Source: Nitrospiraceae bacterium
Lineage (GTDB): Bacteria > Nitrospirota > Nitrospiria > Nitrospirales > Nitrospiraceae
Direction of reading: 5' to 3'
NCBI GenBank assembly: GCA_011391455.1
Contig: JAABQN010000071.1
Coordinates: forward strand, 1-9,213
DNA length: 9,213 nucleotides
Under the pieces are notes generated by a model. It did no database searches. It worked only from the letters and a program-made list of their open reading frames with translations, and had not been told where the DNA came from. Positions 1-6,708 of the stretch are shown here, in pieces. Position 1 is the stretch's first letter; every line of letters begins with the position of its first letter. The position numbers were made by a program, and so were the translations under genes.

Positions 1-145
1 ACGGCTGAAAAACTCGAGAGGAAGAACCGGACAGATCATGAGCTACCTACACCGGACAAGTTAACTTGCTATCTACAGAGGGGATAGATTGGATAGGTGA
101 ATAAGGGTGGGCAGGGGTATCTATACCATTGGAATCATGGCAGTT

Positions 146-1969
146 TTACAGCGTGCATTCCAGCTGATCGACCATCTCACGGATCGTGTCGAATCCCGAC
201 TGCCAAAAATCTTCAGACGTCATATCGACGCCGACCTTGGAGAGCATCGCCTGGGGCGCCTCCGAACCGCCGGTACTCAACAGATCGAGATATTTGGGCA
301 CGAACGAGGCCCCTTCTTTTTGGTACATCCGGTAGAGGGCCAGGACCAATAGGTTGCCGAAACTGTAGGCGTAGCAATAGAAAGGGCTGGCAAAGATATG
401 TGGGATGGTCAGCCATTCCCATTGAAACTCATCGGGGACCTTGATCCCTTTCCCAAACTGCTGCCGCACCTCGGCCAGATAAGTTTTGGCCAGATCCGTT
501 ACGGTCGCGCCCTGGGCGATCATCTCATGGGCCTGATTTTCAAATTGGATGAAATAGGCTTGCCGAAGAACTGTGGCGTAGATGTCGTCCAGTTGGTTGA
601 GCAGAAGTCCCTGCCTCACCTTCTTATCCCGTTCCTGGCTCATGAGGGCATCGGACAGGATTCGTTCTCCGAACACCGATGCGGTTTCTGCCAGCGGGAG
701 GGTGGAGTGGAAGGTAAATATGGAGTGTTTCGCTGCCAGCATGCCATGGACAGCATGGCCGAGTTCATGGGCCATCGTCGCGATATCGCGGGCCTCGCCG
801 GTGAAGTTCAGCAGCACATAAGGGGTCATGTCAGGGACGACGCTGTAACAATAGGCGCCCCCGATTTTCCCGGGCCTCGTCCGCGCGTCGATATGGCGTT
901 CATGAACGACCCGTTCCGCCAAGTCGGCTAACTGTGGAGAGAACCCTCGATAGGCCTCCAACACCATGCGGACGGCATCTTGATAGCGATAGGATTTCTG
1001 CGCCGTGCGATGCGGCGCATAGATGTGATAGCGGCTCATCGGCTTGATCTTGCACAGGCGAGCCTTGATGCGGAAGTAGTGCTGAAAGATGCCCGCATTT
1101 TTCTGACAGACTTTTAAGAGGGAGGCCACGGCTGCATCTGGGATATCGTTGCTGAGGTTGCGGGTCGCAATCGGAGAGGCGAACCGGCGCAGTTGGAGAT
1201 TCTCCGCTTTCCAGTCGTTGACCAATGTCTTGTAAATTTCGCCTAGCAGATCGTGCTGATCGGCGTAGACACGGTACAGCTCTCGATAGGCGGCTTCACG
1301 CAGCCGTCCTTGTGCATGGCGGAGATAGGACGTCAGTTCCTCGCGCGTCATCGTCTTCCGTTTGCCGTCGATGGTGAGCGTGAACGTGAAGGCGTTCGTC
1401 ACGACGTCGTACAAAGAATGGATTGCGCTACGACCCGTGATGTTCTTGATGTTGACGATCTTCTCTTCCGGTTCAGACAATGTGTGGGGTTGAAACCGGC
1501 GAATGGTTTCGAGGTGATACCGGAGCGTGCCGGTACCGGTCATGAGCCGTCGGGCATTGTCTTCATCGACGCTTTGCCACCAGAGATCGAAAAACACCAG
1601 TCGATTCTGGAGCGCCGTGAGCCGCTCCTCGACTTTGGTCTTAAACGAACGAGCGGCGAGGTCTTTCGTGTTTTCGGAGAACCAGAGATAGGCATAGGCG
1701 CCGATTCGGGACGATGCTGCCGCGATGTTTTCACTCAGTGCCAGCAGCGGGTGGAAGACGGATGTTGCCATGGCCTGGCTGAGCTGGGCCCGCGTAGATT
1801 CAAATTGGACCACCTTCGACTCGATCTCTCCCAATAGGGTCTCGAAGCGCTTGACCGGATCCTCTGCCAAATGTGAAAGATCCCAGCGCTCTGAATAGGC
1901 AAGCTTCTGCTGTCTCGAAGAAGAGGTTTTGCGTGAGGTTGAAAGTTTTCGGCGGGTCTTCACAGGCAT
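146..1969 (-). CDS. pepF: M3-family oligoendopeptidase F-like zinc metallopeptidase
   Basis: This is a cytoplasmic zinc peptidase that cleaves short oligopeptides. The zinc motif HELGH is at residues 401-405 (ligands H401 and H405, catalytic E402). The third ligand is probably E428 in LAETASVFGE, 23 residues after the second His, as in the M3 family. The C-terminal region with PHIFASPFYCYAYSFGNLL also fits PepF, and about 607 residues is the usual length. No signal peptide is visible. I chose the start at 1969 because GGAGGAG (1985-1979) sits nine bases before that ATG. Two in-frame ATGs upstream (2005 and 2002) would add at most 12 residues and have no clear ribosome binding site. The first 20 or so residues are a Lys/Arg/Ser-rich tail that lies outside the family fold and is probably disordered. 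It is transcribed away from the next gene. The family call is firm, but the substrate is not known. Confidence 0.93.
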   Translation of the reverse strand: MPVKTRRKLSTSRKTSSSRQQKLAYSERWDLSHLAEDPVKRFETLLGEIESKVVQFESTRAQLSQAMATSVFHPLLALSENIAAASSRIGAYAYLWFSENTKDLAARSFKTKVEERLTALQNRLVFFDLWWQSVDEDNARRLMTGTGTLRYHLETIRRFQPHTLSEPEEKIVNIKNITGRSAIHSLYDVVTNAFTFTLTIDGKRKTMTREELTSYLRHAQGRLREAAYRELYRVYADQHDLLGEIYKTLVNDWKAENLQLRRFASPIATRNLSNDIPDAAVASLLKVCQKNAGIFQHYFRIKARLCKIKPMSRYHIYAPHRTAQKSYRYQDAVRMVLEAYRGFSPQLADLAERVVHERHIDARTRPGKIGGAYCYSVVPDMTPYVLLNFTGEARDIATMAHELGHAVHGMLAAKHSIFTFHSTLPLAETASVFGERILSDALMSQERDKKVRQGLLLNQLDDIYATVLRQAYFIQFENQAHEMIAQGATVTDLAKTYLAEVRQQFGKGIKVPDEFQWEWLTIPHIFASPFYCYAYSFGNLLVLALYRMYQKEGASFVPKYLDLLSTGGSEAPQAMLSKVGVDMTSEDFWQSGFDTIREMVDQLECTL

Positions 1970-2029
1970 AGGTCGGATCTCCTCCATTTCGCCCTCGTGC
2001 ATCATGTAGGCTGGGCGTATTCGGACACG

Positions 2030-2115
2030 ATCATACCATTCCTGCCGACGAGGCCGCAGAGTTTTTCACTAGCTTCGGGAGAATCTTCCATCTGTGGTGG
2101 CATTCTCGGTATGAT
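2030..2115. promoter_or_regulatory. candidate divergent promoter region with mirrored -10-like boxes
   Basis: The spacer between the peptidase and the small acidic-tailed gene holds an 8-base perfect inverted repeat, ATCATACC (2030-2037) and GGTATGAT (2108-2115). Each arm contains TATGAT reading outward, one base from the TATAAT consensus. This places a possible -10 box about 60 bases upstream of the peptidase start and about 24 bases upstream of the plus-strand start. No good -35 box is seen at the right spacing on either side. A second inverted repeat, GAGAAT/ATTCTC (2079-2084 and 2102-2107), flanks the region just upstream of the plus-strand box and could be an operator. All of this is pattern matching and weak. 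Confidence 0.3.
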
Positions 2116-2138
2116 GCGCGCGAGTGACGGGAGACTCT

Positions 2139-2477
2139 ATGACCGACCAAGAACTGAACCGGGCCGTCCAATATGTCACAGCCAGCACTTCCTATGGGCG
2201 TGACACGGTGGCTGAGATTCTCATGACAGGGCTAGGCGAAATGGCGTCGTTGGCTATGCAATCGTCGGAGCGGTTCGAACGGGATGTGCTGTTGGAATAT
2301 GTGTGCCAATGGACCATCAAACGAACGGGCCAAACGGAACCATTGGTCAGGGAGATTCTCGGCTGCGCGAGCCGTTGGCTCGATGAAGTGTACGAGGAGA
2401 TCGCCAAGCGCCAGCCGGAAGCTTTAGGCCTCTCATCCGATGATGACGACGATGACAAAGGGGCGGAGCCGGTCTAG
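2139..2477 (+). CDS. hypothetical small protein with acidic C-terminal tail
   Basis: I do not recognise this 112-residue protein. It appears soluble and largely helical, with no signal peptide or membrane segment. The body (residues 1-95) is rich in Glu, Arg and Leu. It ends in a strongly acidic tail with six consecutive Asp residues (101-106) followed by KGAEPV. Two Cys (56 and 76) are too far apart to form an obvious metal motif. I chose the ATG start because GGGAG (2130-2134) lies five bases upstream. An in-frame GTG at 2124 would add five residues and would itself overlap the ribosome binding site. Coding potential is supported by the ribosome binding site, by the lack of a better frame and by its place between two well-supported genes. 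It could be a small adaptor or binding protein, but nothing in the sequence shows a function. Confidence 0.68.
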   Translation: MTDQELNRAVQYVTASTSYGRDTVAEILMTGLGEMASLAMQSSERFERDVLLEYVCQWTIKRTGQTEPLVREILGCASRWLDEVYEEIAKRQPEALGLSSDDDDDDKGAEPV

Positions 2478-2522
2478 CGAACGTCGTTTGTGAAGCGTGA
2501 GACAGGCGCGATTCGACGTTCG
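2478..2522. repeat. inverted repeat just after the small acidic-tailed gene
   Basis: CGAACGTCG (2478-2486) and CGACGTTCG (2514-2522) form a perfect 9-base inverted repeat around a 27-base loop. It starts at the first base after the TAG stop of the plus-strand gene. No T-run follows it in the plus direction, so it is not a standard intrinsic terminator. The right arm runs into a 13-base word, TCGAAGTTCCAAA (2520-2532), that recurs at 5294-5306 in another hairpin spacer. It probably belongs to a dispersed intergenic repeat family. Confidence 0.5.
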
Positions 2523-2530
2523 AAGTTCCA

Positions 2531-2563
2531 AAAACCTCTGACTTCAACCCTCTCGATGAAGTC
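2531..2563 (-). terminator. candidate terminator for the TPR gene
   Basis: GACTTCA (2540-2546) and TGAAGTC (2557-2563) form a 7-base stem with a 10-base loop, seven bases past the stop codon of the minus-strand TPR gene. On that strand the stem is followed by AGAGG and then five T residues. The T-run is displaced from the stem and the stem is short, so this is a weak candidate. An overlapping alternative hairpin, GATGA/TCATC (2555-2568), could also form. Confidence 0.35.
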
Positions 2564-2569
2564 TCATCC

Positions 2570-2887
2570 CTAGGCAGGCAGCGAACTTTTGAGTAGTTCA
2601 AAATTCTTGGTCACCATCGCGTCGCCATTTTTCGTGGACACATCGATTCCTGTGGCGCAGACGGTTCGGCACTCGTCGGTTCGACCAAGTTTATGCAGTG
2701 ATTGGGCCCAGGCATAGTAGGCGGCTGAGTAGGTGGGTTTCACCGTGACGCATTGCTGCAGGGCCTTGGCTGCTTCTTCGAAGCTCTCATCTTCCATGTA
2801 GGCTTTCCCGAGACCAAACCAGGCGACCTCGTCGTTCGGGTCAATCGCCAGGACTTTTTTGAGCGGTTCGATGCGGCGATTTTCCAT
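2570..2887 (-). CDS. small tetratricopeptide repeat (TPR) protein
   Basis: This 105-residue protein is made almost entirely of TPR-type helical hairpins, which usually mediate protein-protein contacts. One repeat spans about residues 19-52, with the typical pattern AWFGLGKAYMEDESFEEAAKA. A second spans about 53-86 (AYYAWAQSLHKLGRTDECRT). A partial N-terminal unit ends in IDPND. There is no signal peptide or membrane segment, so it is probably cytoplasmic. The start is well supported by GGAGGAA four bases before the ATG. It converges on the gene to its left and is divergent from the deacetylase to its right. Cys46, Cys73 and Cys77 are present but form no known motif. The fold call is firm, while the binding partner cannot be told from the sequence. 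Confidence 0.85.
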   Translation of the reverse strand: MENRRIEPLKKVLAIDPNDEVAWFGLGKAYMEDESFEEAAKALQQCVTVKPTYSAAYYAWAQSLHKLGRTDECRTVCATGIDVSTKNGDAMVTKNFELLKSSLPA

Positions 2888-2931
2888 GTATTCCTCCAGG
2901 TATGAGTGACGATAGCAGTGGCAAGCGCTCG

Positions 2932-2959
2932 TTGTCTATGCTGATTCCTGCATGCTAAT
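2932..2959 (+). promoter_or_regulatory. candidate sigma70-type promoter for the deacetylase-cytochrome pair
   Basis: TTGTCT (2932-2937) and GCTAAT (2954-2959) each match four of six consensus bases, separated by 16 bases. They lie in the divergent spacer in front of the deacetylase gene and would give a leader of about 70 bases. That leader would contain the heptanucleotide array at 2995-3029. This is a consensus match only, with no other support. Confidence 0.33.
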
Positions 2960-2994
2960 CTGGTCTGACTGGTTGTGTTTCTTCTGCGATGACG

Positions 2995-3029
2995 TACGCC
3001 TAACGTTTCACGCCTGACGCCTCACGGAA
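2995..3029. repeat. heptanucleotide tandem array in the leader of the deacetylase gene
   Basis: Five degenerate 7-base units follow one another: TACGCCT, AACGTTT, CACGCCT, GACGCCT and CACGGAA. The core is NACGCCT. The array ends six bases before the deacetylase ATG and occupies the place where a ribosome binding site would be. Only the GGA inside the last unit could serve as one. It looks like a member of an intergenic short-repeat family also represented at 5200-5227. Confidence 0.7.
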
Positions 3030-3035
3030 TTTATC

Positions 3036-3980
3036 ATGGGCAAAACCGGCCTCGTCTACGATTCACGCTATCTCGGCCATGACATGGGGGCCGGGCACCC
3101 AGAGTCGCCTAATCGGCTGCGTGCCATCATGCAGCAGCTGGAGCAGAGCGGTACGGCGGCTCGGCTGACAATGATTGCACCGAGAGAGGCGGAGGACGAA
3201 TGGATTACACAGGTCCATACGCTTGCATATCTTTCGATGCTGAAGACCCACGCGCCGGCGAGCGGGCGCGTTTCACTCGATCCCGATACCTCCATGTCTC
3301 CCGGATCTCTGCCCGCCGCCTACCTGGCAGCAGGCGGGGCCTTGGCCGCTGTCGATGCAATCATGAACAAGCAAGTGGAGCATGTATTCTGTGCGGTGAG
3401 ACCGCCGGGGCATCATGCCGAAGCGGGGCACGCGATGGGTTTCTGTCTTTTCAATAATGTGGCGATTGCCGCCCGCTATGTGCAGAAGAAGTATGGTCTC
3501 ACACGCGTGTTGATTGTCGACTGGGACGTACACCATGGGAATGGCACGCAGCACAGTTTTGAAGACGATCCCTCTGTGCTCTTCTTTAGCACGCATCAAT
3601 TTCCTCACTATCCGGGAACGGGTCGAGAGTCGGAACGAGGACGGGGAACAGGCGAAGGGTACACGATCAATGTGCCGATGGAAGCGGGTGAGGGCGATGA
3701 AGAGTATCGTTCCGTCTTTCAGAAGTCGTTGGTGCCGGCGGCCGATGATTTCAAACCGGACTTCGTGATCATCTCAGCGGGTTTCGACGCGCACAAAGAC
3801 GATCCCCTTGCGAGCATGGGATTGACGGAAGAAGGCTATGCGGACCTCACTGGCATCGTGGCCGGTATTGCCAAGCGTCATGCCTGCGGGCGCATTCTCT
3901 CGTCACTCGAAGGCGGCTACAACCTCACGGCGCTGGCCGCTTCAGTTGATCGTCACATTCAGGCTCTCCTCGCTGCATGA
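3036..3980 (+). CDS. histone deacetylase family protein (class II HDAC/acetylpolyamine amidohydrolase-like)
   Basis: This is a zinc-dependent deacetylase of the arginase/HDAC fold, and its 314 residues cover the full domain. The active site is intact. RPPGHHA has the paired His126 and His127. DWDVHHGNG supplies zinc ligands Asp164 and His166. GFDAHKDDPL supplies the third ligand, Asp251. EGGYN supplies the catalytic Tyr295. The region from GFCLFNNVAIAA through STHQFPHYPGTG is typical of class II enzymes. Bacterial members deacetylate acetylated lysines, polyamines or small acetylated amines, and the sequence does not say which. There is no signal peptide, so it is cytoplasmic. The ribosome binding site is weak. 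The stop codon overlaps the start of the cytochrome gene in ATGA, which implies coupled translation. The family call is firm. Confidence 0.94.
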   Translation: MGKTGLVYDSRYLGHDMGAGHPESPNRLRAIMQQLEQSGTAARLTMIAPREAEDEWITQVHTLAYLSMLKTHAPASGRVSLDPDTSMSPGSLPAAYLAAGGALAAVDAIMNKQVEHVFCAVRPPGHHAEAGHAMGFCLFNNVAIAARYVQKKYGLTRVLIVDWDVHHGNGTQHSFEDDPSVLFFSTHQFPHYPGTGRESERGRGTGEGYTINVPMEAGEGDEEYRSVFQKSLVPAADDFKPDFVIISAGFDAHKDDPLASMGLTEEGYADLTGIVAGIAKRHACGRILSSLEGGYNLTALAASVDRHIQALLAA

Positions 3981-5275
3981 AGATCTCTGTCAAAGTCCTG
4001 CTCGGTTGTATCCTGGCCGCGGTGTTTGTCTATCTGTATTACACCGAGATCAAGCCGGTCGTGATTTTCGGATTGCGGTCGGATTATGCCCGTGCGATTC
4101 CCTTCCAGAAGGTTCCGGAAGGTCTCACGAGCCTGAAGGCCGAGTCCTGTGGGGAATGTCACCGCGAGATCTACGATGAGTGGAAGACGAGTATCCATGC
4201 CCATGCCTATGAGGATCCATTCTTTCAGGCCTACTGGAAAAAGGACAAGAATGTCTGGGTCTGCTTGAACTGTCACACCCCCCTGGAAAACCAGCAGCCG
4301 ACCTTGATTAAGGAGATTCCGCGAGGGCGCGTGGAGAAGGCGATTCAAGAGCCCAACCCCCAGTACGATCCCGAGTATCAAAAGGAGTCTGTGACCTGCG
4401 CGGTCTGCCATGTGAGGGATGGAGTTATCTATGGACCGTTCGATGATTCAGCCGCGCCGCACCCGACTAAGTTCGATCCGAACTTTAGGACGGCGCAGGT
4501 CTGTTATCGCTGTCACAATGTCGTGTCAGGACCGGCCCAGTTTTATAACGTGGGACCTTGCGGGACATACGCAGAATATGAAGGCAAGTTCTTCATGCAG
4601 GAGCGAGGCTTCATTTGTCAGAGTTGTCACATGCCTGAAGTCGATCGACCGATCGCGACCAATAGCCCGATCCGGCGAGGACGCAAGCACCTCTGGCGCG
4701 GTGGGCACGATCCCGATATGGTGAAACGGGCGGTGGGAATACAAGTAAGGGCCGACACGGTATCGCCCAAGCCGGGCGATCGAGTCGGGTTTACGCTCAC
4801 GTTAATCAACGCAGGAGCCGGCCATAAGATTCCCACCGGCGATCCGGATCGGTATTTCACGGTGGAGTTTTCCGTGGAAGATCGGCAGGGGCGGGTGCTT
4901 GATCAGCAAACATCGACGATGGGCCGCTGGATCATGTGGCAACCGGCCATCGTCGAGTTGTATGATAACCGTCTGTTACCCTTGGCCAGCCGGGAATATC
5001 AGTTTGCGTACCAACTGCAGGCTCAGGCGGAGGGTTTGAAAGTGAAGACTCGTGTGCAGTACCACATCCTGACCGATAAGCAGCATGAAATGTTGCAGAC
5101 GAAGTATGGACTGACGGGGAATGATCCCTATCAGTTTGTCGTGTACGAGCGGGAGTTTCCGCTGTCCGGTGCCCTTGCATCGGCGTTGAGTAAGAGCGAT
5201 CAGCCGTCAGCCGTCAGCCCTCAGTCAAATGAGCTAAGTTGCAAGGCCGGAGCTGAAGGCTACAGGCAAGGCTGA
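3977..5275 (+). CDS. membrane-anchored pentaheme cytochrome c, cytochrome c554-like
   Basis: Five CXXCH heme c sites are present, at residues 58-62, 96-100, 141-145, 176-180 and 214-218. A single hydrophobic segment (about 5-22) has no clear cleavage site and probably anchors the protein with its hemes in the periplasm. The first site, CGECHREIYDEWKTSIHAHA, matches the cytochrome c554-type pattern. His74 and His76 are candidate distal ligands. A C-terminal beta-rich domain (about 252-392) carries AGHKIPTG, a motif often seen behind multiheme modules. It likely carries electrons at the periplasmic face of the membrane, but the partner is unknown. It starts inside the stop codon of the deacetylase gene, with no ribosome binding site of its own that stands out. 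The last 25 or so residues are encoded by heptanucleotide repeat DNA and the stop codon lies in a hairpin arm, so the original C-terminus was probably near residue 407. Confidence 0.92.
   Translation: MKISVKVLLGCILAAVFVYLYYTEIKPVVIFGLRSDYARAIPFQKVPEGLTSLKAESCGECHREIYDEWKTSIHAHAYEDPFFQAYWKKDKNVWVCLNCHTPLENQQPTLIKEIPRGRVEKAIQEPNPQYDPEYQKESVTCAVCHVRDGVIYGPFDDSAAPHPTKFDPNFRTAQVCYRCHNVVSGPAQFYNVGPCGTYAEYEGKFFMQERGFICQSCHMPEVDRPIATNSPIRRGRKHLWRGGHDPDMVKRAVGIQVRADTVSPKPGDRVGFTLTLINAGAGHKIPTGDPDRYFTVEFSVEDRQGRVLDQQTSTMGRWIMWQPAIVELYDNRLLPLASREYQFAYQLQAQAEGLKVKTRVQYHILTDKQHEMLQTKYGLTGNDPYQFVVYEREFPLSGALASALSKSDQPSAVSPQSNELSCKAGAEGYRQG
5200..5227. repeat. heptanucleotide tandem array inside the cytochrome 3' end
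   Basis: Four 7-base units lie in a row: TCAGCCG, TCAGCCG, TCAGCCC and TCAGTCA. They fall within the cytochrome reading frame and encode part of its low-complexity tail. A 7-base period does not preserve codon phase, so the DNA repeat rather than the peptide is the repeating entity. Related GCTGAAGG words follow at 5252-5259 and 5271-5278. Confidence 0.75.
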
Positions 5276-5331
5276 AGGGGTTCAGGCCGAAGGTCGAAGT
5301 TCCAAACACTTCAGCCTGAACCCCTTCAGCC
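5270..5331. repeat. strong hairpin between the cytochrome and rhodanese genes
   Basis: The arms at 5270-5287 and 5314-5331 are an 18-base perfect inverted repeat (left arm GGCTGAAGGGGTTCAGGC). After one mismatch, four more base pairs extend the stem inward, leaving a 16-base loop (5293-5308). The TGA stop of the cytochrome lies in the left arm. No T-run follows, so it could stall or partly terminate transcription, protect the 3' end of the message, or simply be a dispersed palindromic repeat. The loop contains most of the TCGAAGTTCCAAA word also seen at 2520. Confidence 0.82.
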
Positions 5332-5361
5332 TATCTACCTGAGTAGTTACGAAGGACCGAC

Positions 5362-6240
5362 ATGACACACGCGTTGCTGATTGATACCGAAACTCTCCAG
5401 CAGAGCCTGGGACAGCCTGGTCTGGTGGTGATCGATGTGCGAGGGCGGGCGGCCTACGAGTTCGGCGGCCATATTCCAGGTGCGGTGCATTCGACATGGC
5501 ATCACTATAGCGACCCCAATGCCGTACCGAAGGGATTGCTCGACCCCGATCACGGACACTTGGAACAGAAGATCCGTGCTTTGGGTATCAGTCAGGACAG
5601 CGACGTGGTCATCTATTCCAATCCGTTCGACAACTGGGGAGACGAAGGCCGTATGTTCTGGATGTTGGAATATCTCGGCCACCAGCGTCTGCGGATTCTC
5701 GATGGTGGATGGGTCAAGTGGGTGCAAGAAAAACGGCCGTTCGAACATGGGGCCGTGACGCCCAAGCCTGGAGCCTTTACCGTCAAGCCGGTCGATTCCG
5801 TGATCATCGGCAAAGACGAACTGCGGCAACTTGTGAAGCAGCCGCATCCCGGTACCGCAATCGTTGATGCGCGCAGCCTCGAAGAGTATCTTGGAAAAGA
5901 GATATCGGGGATACCTCGACCAGGCCACATTCCTTCCGCGATTCATCTCGCATGGACTGGGTTTCTTCACGCGAACGCCACAGTGAAAGATCTGAAGACG
6001 ATCACAGAGAGTCTCGCCGAGAAGGGTCTGACGCAGGATCAAGACGTGATCTGCTATTGCACGGGCGGTGTCCGGTCAGCCTGGCTGTATTTCGTCCTCA
6101 AACTCGCCGGGTATCGGAAGGTTCGCACCTATCCGGGATCCTGGTGGGAGTGGAGTCGGGATTTTGCCTGTCCGGTGGTAAAAGACGACAAGGGATTGCA
6201 GCGCATCTTGAACGTCGATTCCCAGGTCAGGCCTTCTTGA
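5362..6240 (+). CDS. two-domain sulfurtransferase (thiosulfate/3-mercaptopyruvate sulfurtransferase, rhodanese type)
   Basis: This enzyme moves sulfane sulfur from a donor such as thiosulfate or 3-mercaptopyruvate to a thiol or cyanide acceptor through a cysteine persulfide. The 292 residues form two rhodanese domains. The first (about 5-125) has VIDVRGRAAYEFGGHIPGAVH but no catalytic Cys in its loop, so it is structural. The second (about 148-272) has VDARSLEEYLG, RPGHIPSAIHLAW and the active loop CTGGVR, with catalytic Cys233. The CTGGVR loop differs from the CRKGVT and CGSGVT loops of classic thiosulfate and mercaptopyruvate enzymes, so the donor should not be inferred. No signal peptide is seen, so it is cytoplasmic. 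GAAGGA lies eight bases before the ATG. It follows the cytochrome with a hairpin between them and could be co-transcribed. Confidence 0.92.
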   Translation: MTHALLIDTETLQQSLGQPGLVVIDVRGRAAYEFGGHIPGAVHSTWHHYSDPNAVPKGLLDPDHGHLEQKIRALGISQDSDVVIYSNPFDNWGDEGRMFWMLEYLGHQRLRILDGGWVKWVQEKRPFEHGAVTPKPGAFTVKPVDSVIIGKDELRQLVKQPHPGTAIVDARSLEEYLGKEISGIPRPGHIPSAIHLAWTGFLHANATVKDLKTITESLAEKGLTQDQDVICYCTGGVRSAWLYFVLKLAGYRKVRTYPGSWWEWSRDFACPVVKDDKGLQRILNVDSQVRPS

Positions 6241-6284
6241 CAGTCTCAAAATGGCTGTGTAAGGTGATAGAAATTCAGAACCAT

Positions 6285-6336
6285 TTGGATACGCCGGTCA
6301 CCTGTCGTATAAACCTTAATCCCTGAGGAGGAACCC
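6285..6336 (+). promoter_or_regulatory. candidate promoter and strong ribosome binding site for the SmbP-like gene
   Basis: TTGGAT (6285-6290) and TATAAA (6308-6313) are separated by exactly 17 bases. The -10 box matches five of six consensus bases, while the -35 box matches only the first three. Transcription would start near 6320, giving a very short leader. GAGGAGG (6325-6331), five bases before the ATG, is the strongest Shine-Dalgarno sequence in the window and suggests high expression. Together with the downstream terminator, this makes the SmbP-like gene a likely single-gene unit. Confidence 0.5.
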
Positions 6337-6684
6337 ATGAAGATGAGAATTCATCGCGGAGCACTGGTCGTTGCGGCGGTCGCCGCTCTTGTTGGTTTTT
6401 CACTGTTGAGCGGGCTCGCTCTTGCAGGGAACAAACATGTGGATGAAGCTCTGACCCATGCCAAGGAAGCTGTTTCCCATGGCAAGGCCGGCCATGCCGA
6501 TGCCGTGGTGCAACATGGTGAAGAAGCCCTCAAGCATGCCATGGCGGCCGACATGAAGAATCCTCATCTGGATGAAGGGGTCACACATCTCAAGGAAGCC
6601 ATCGCCCATGGCAAGGCCGGCCATGCCGATGTGGCGACACAACATGCCGAAGGCGCGGTCACCCATTTGTCCGAAGTGAAGTAA
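6337..6684 (+). CDS. smbP: SmbP-like small periplasmic metal-binding protein with histidine heptad repeats
   Basis: A Sec signal peptide (basic MKMRIHR, then a hydrophobic stretch from about 8 to 27) probably ends at LALA-GN, giving a mature protein of about 85 residues. The mature part has 12 His, most of them seven residues apart in units like HAKEAVS (H34, 41, 48, 60, 67 and again 77, 84, 91, 103, 110), with extra His at 53 and 96. It has no Cys. This pattern matches SmbP of Nitrosomonas europaea, a periplasmic protein that binds copper and other divalent metals. Residues 34-67 and 77-110 are two copies of a 34-residue unit. Helices with His on one face would be expected, probably folding as a helix bundle. 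It likely buffers metals in the periplasm. The family call is strong, but metal preference is inferred from the homologue. Confidence 0.9.
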   Translation: MKMRIHRGALVVAAVAALVGFSLLSGLALAGNKHVDEALTHAKEAVSHGKAGHADAVVQHGEEALKHAMAADMKNPHLDEGVTHLKEAIAHGKAGHADVATQHAEGAVTHLSEVK

Positions 6685-6708
6685 ACGATTCGGTCAAGGT
6701 TCTTCTTG

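Noticed and set aside
1..87. An open stretch from the window edge to a TAG at 85-87, possibly the C-terminal tail of an upstream plus-strand gene
   Set aside because: Only 28 residues with no recognisable motif, and a second frame is also open there to a TAA at about 61-63, so the frame cannot be chosen.
111..136. A short palindrome (GGTAT-CT-ATACC) downstream of the peptidase as its terminator
   Set aside because: The stem is only five AT-rich pairs and has no T-run on the minus strand.
398..931. A 177-residue plus-strand open frame, and another at 1253-1837
   Set aside because: Both lie antisense within the peptidase gene, which has clear family motifs. They are by-products of GC-rich coding DNA.
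5347..6042. A 231-residue minus-strand open frame
   Set aside because: It is antisense to the rhodanese gene, whose motifs are firm. It has no recognisable domain of its own.
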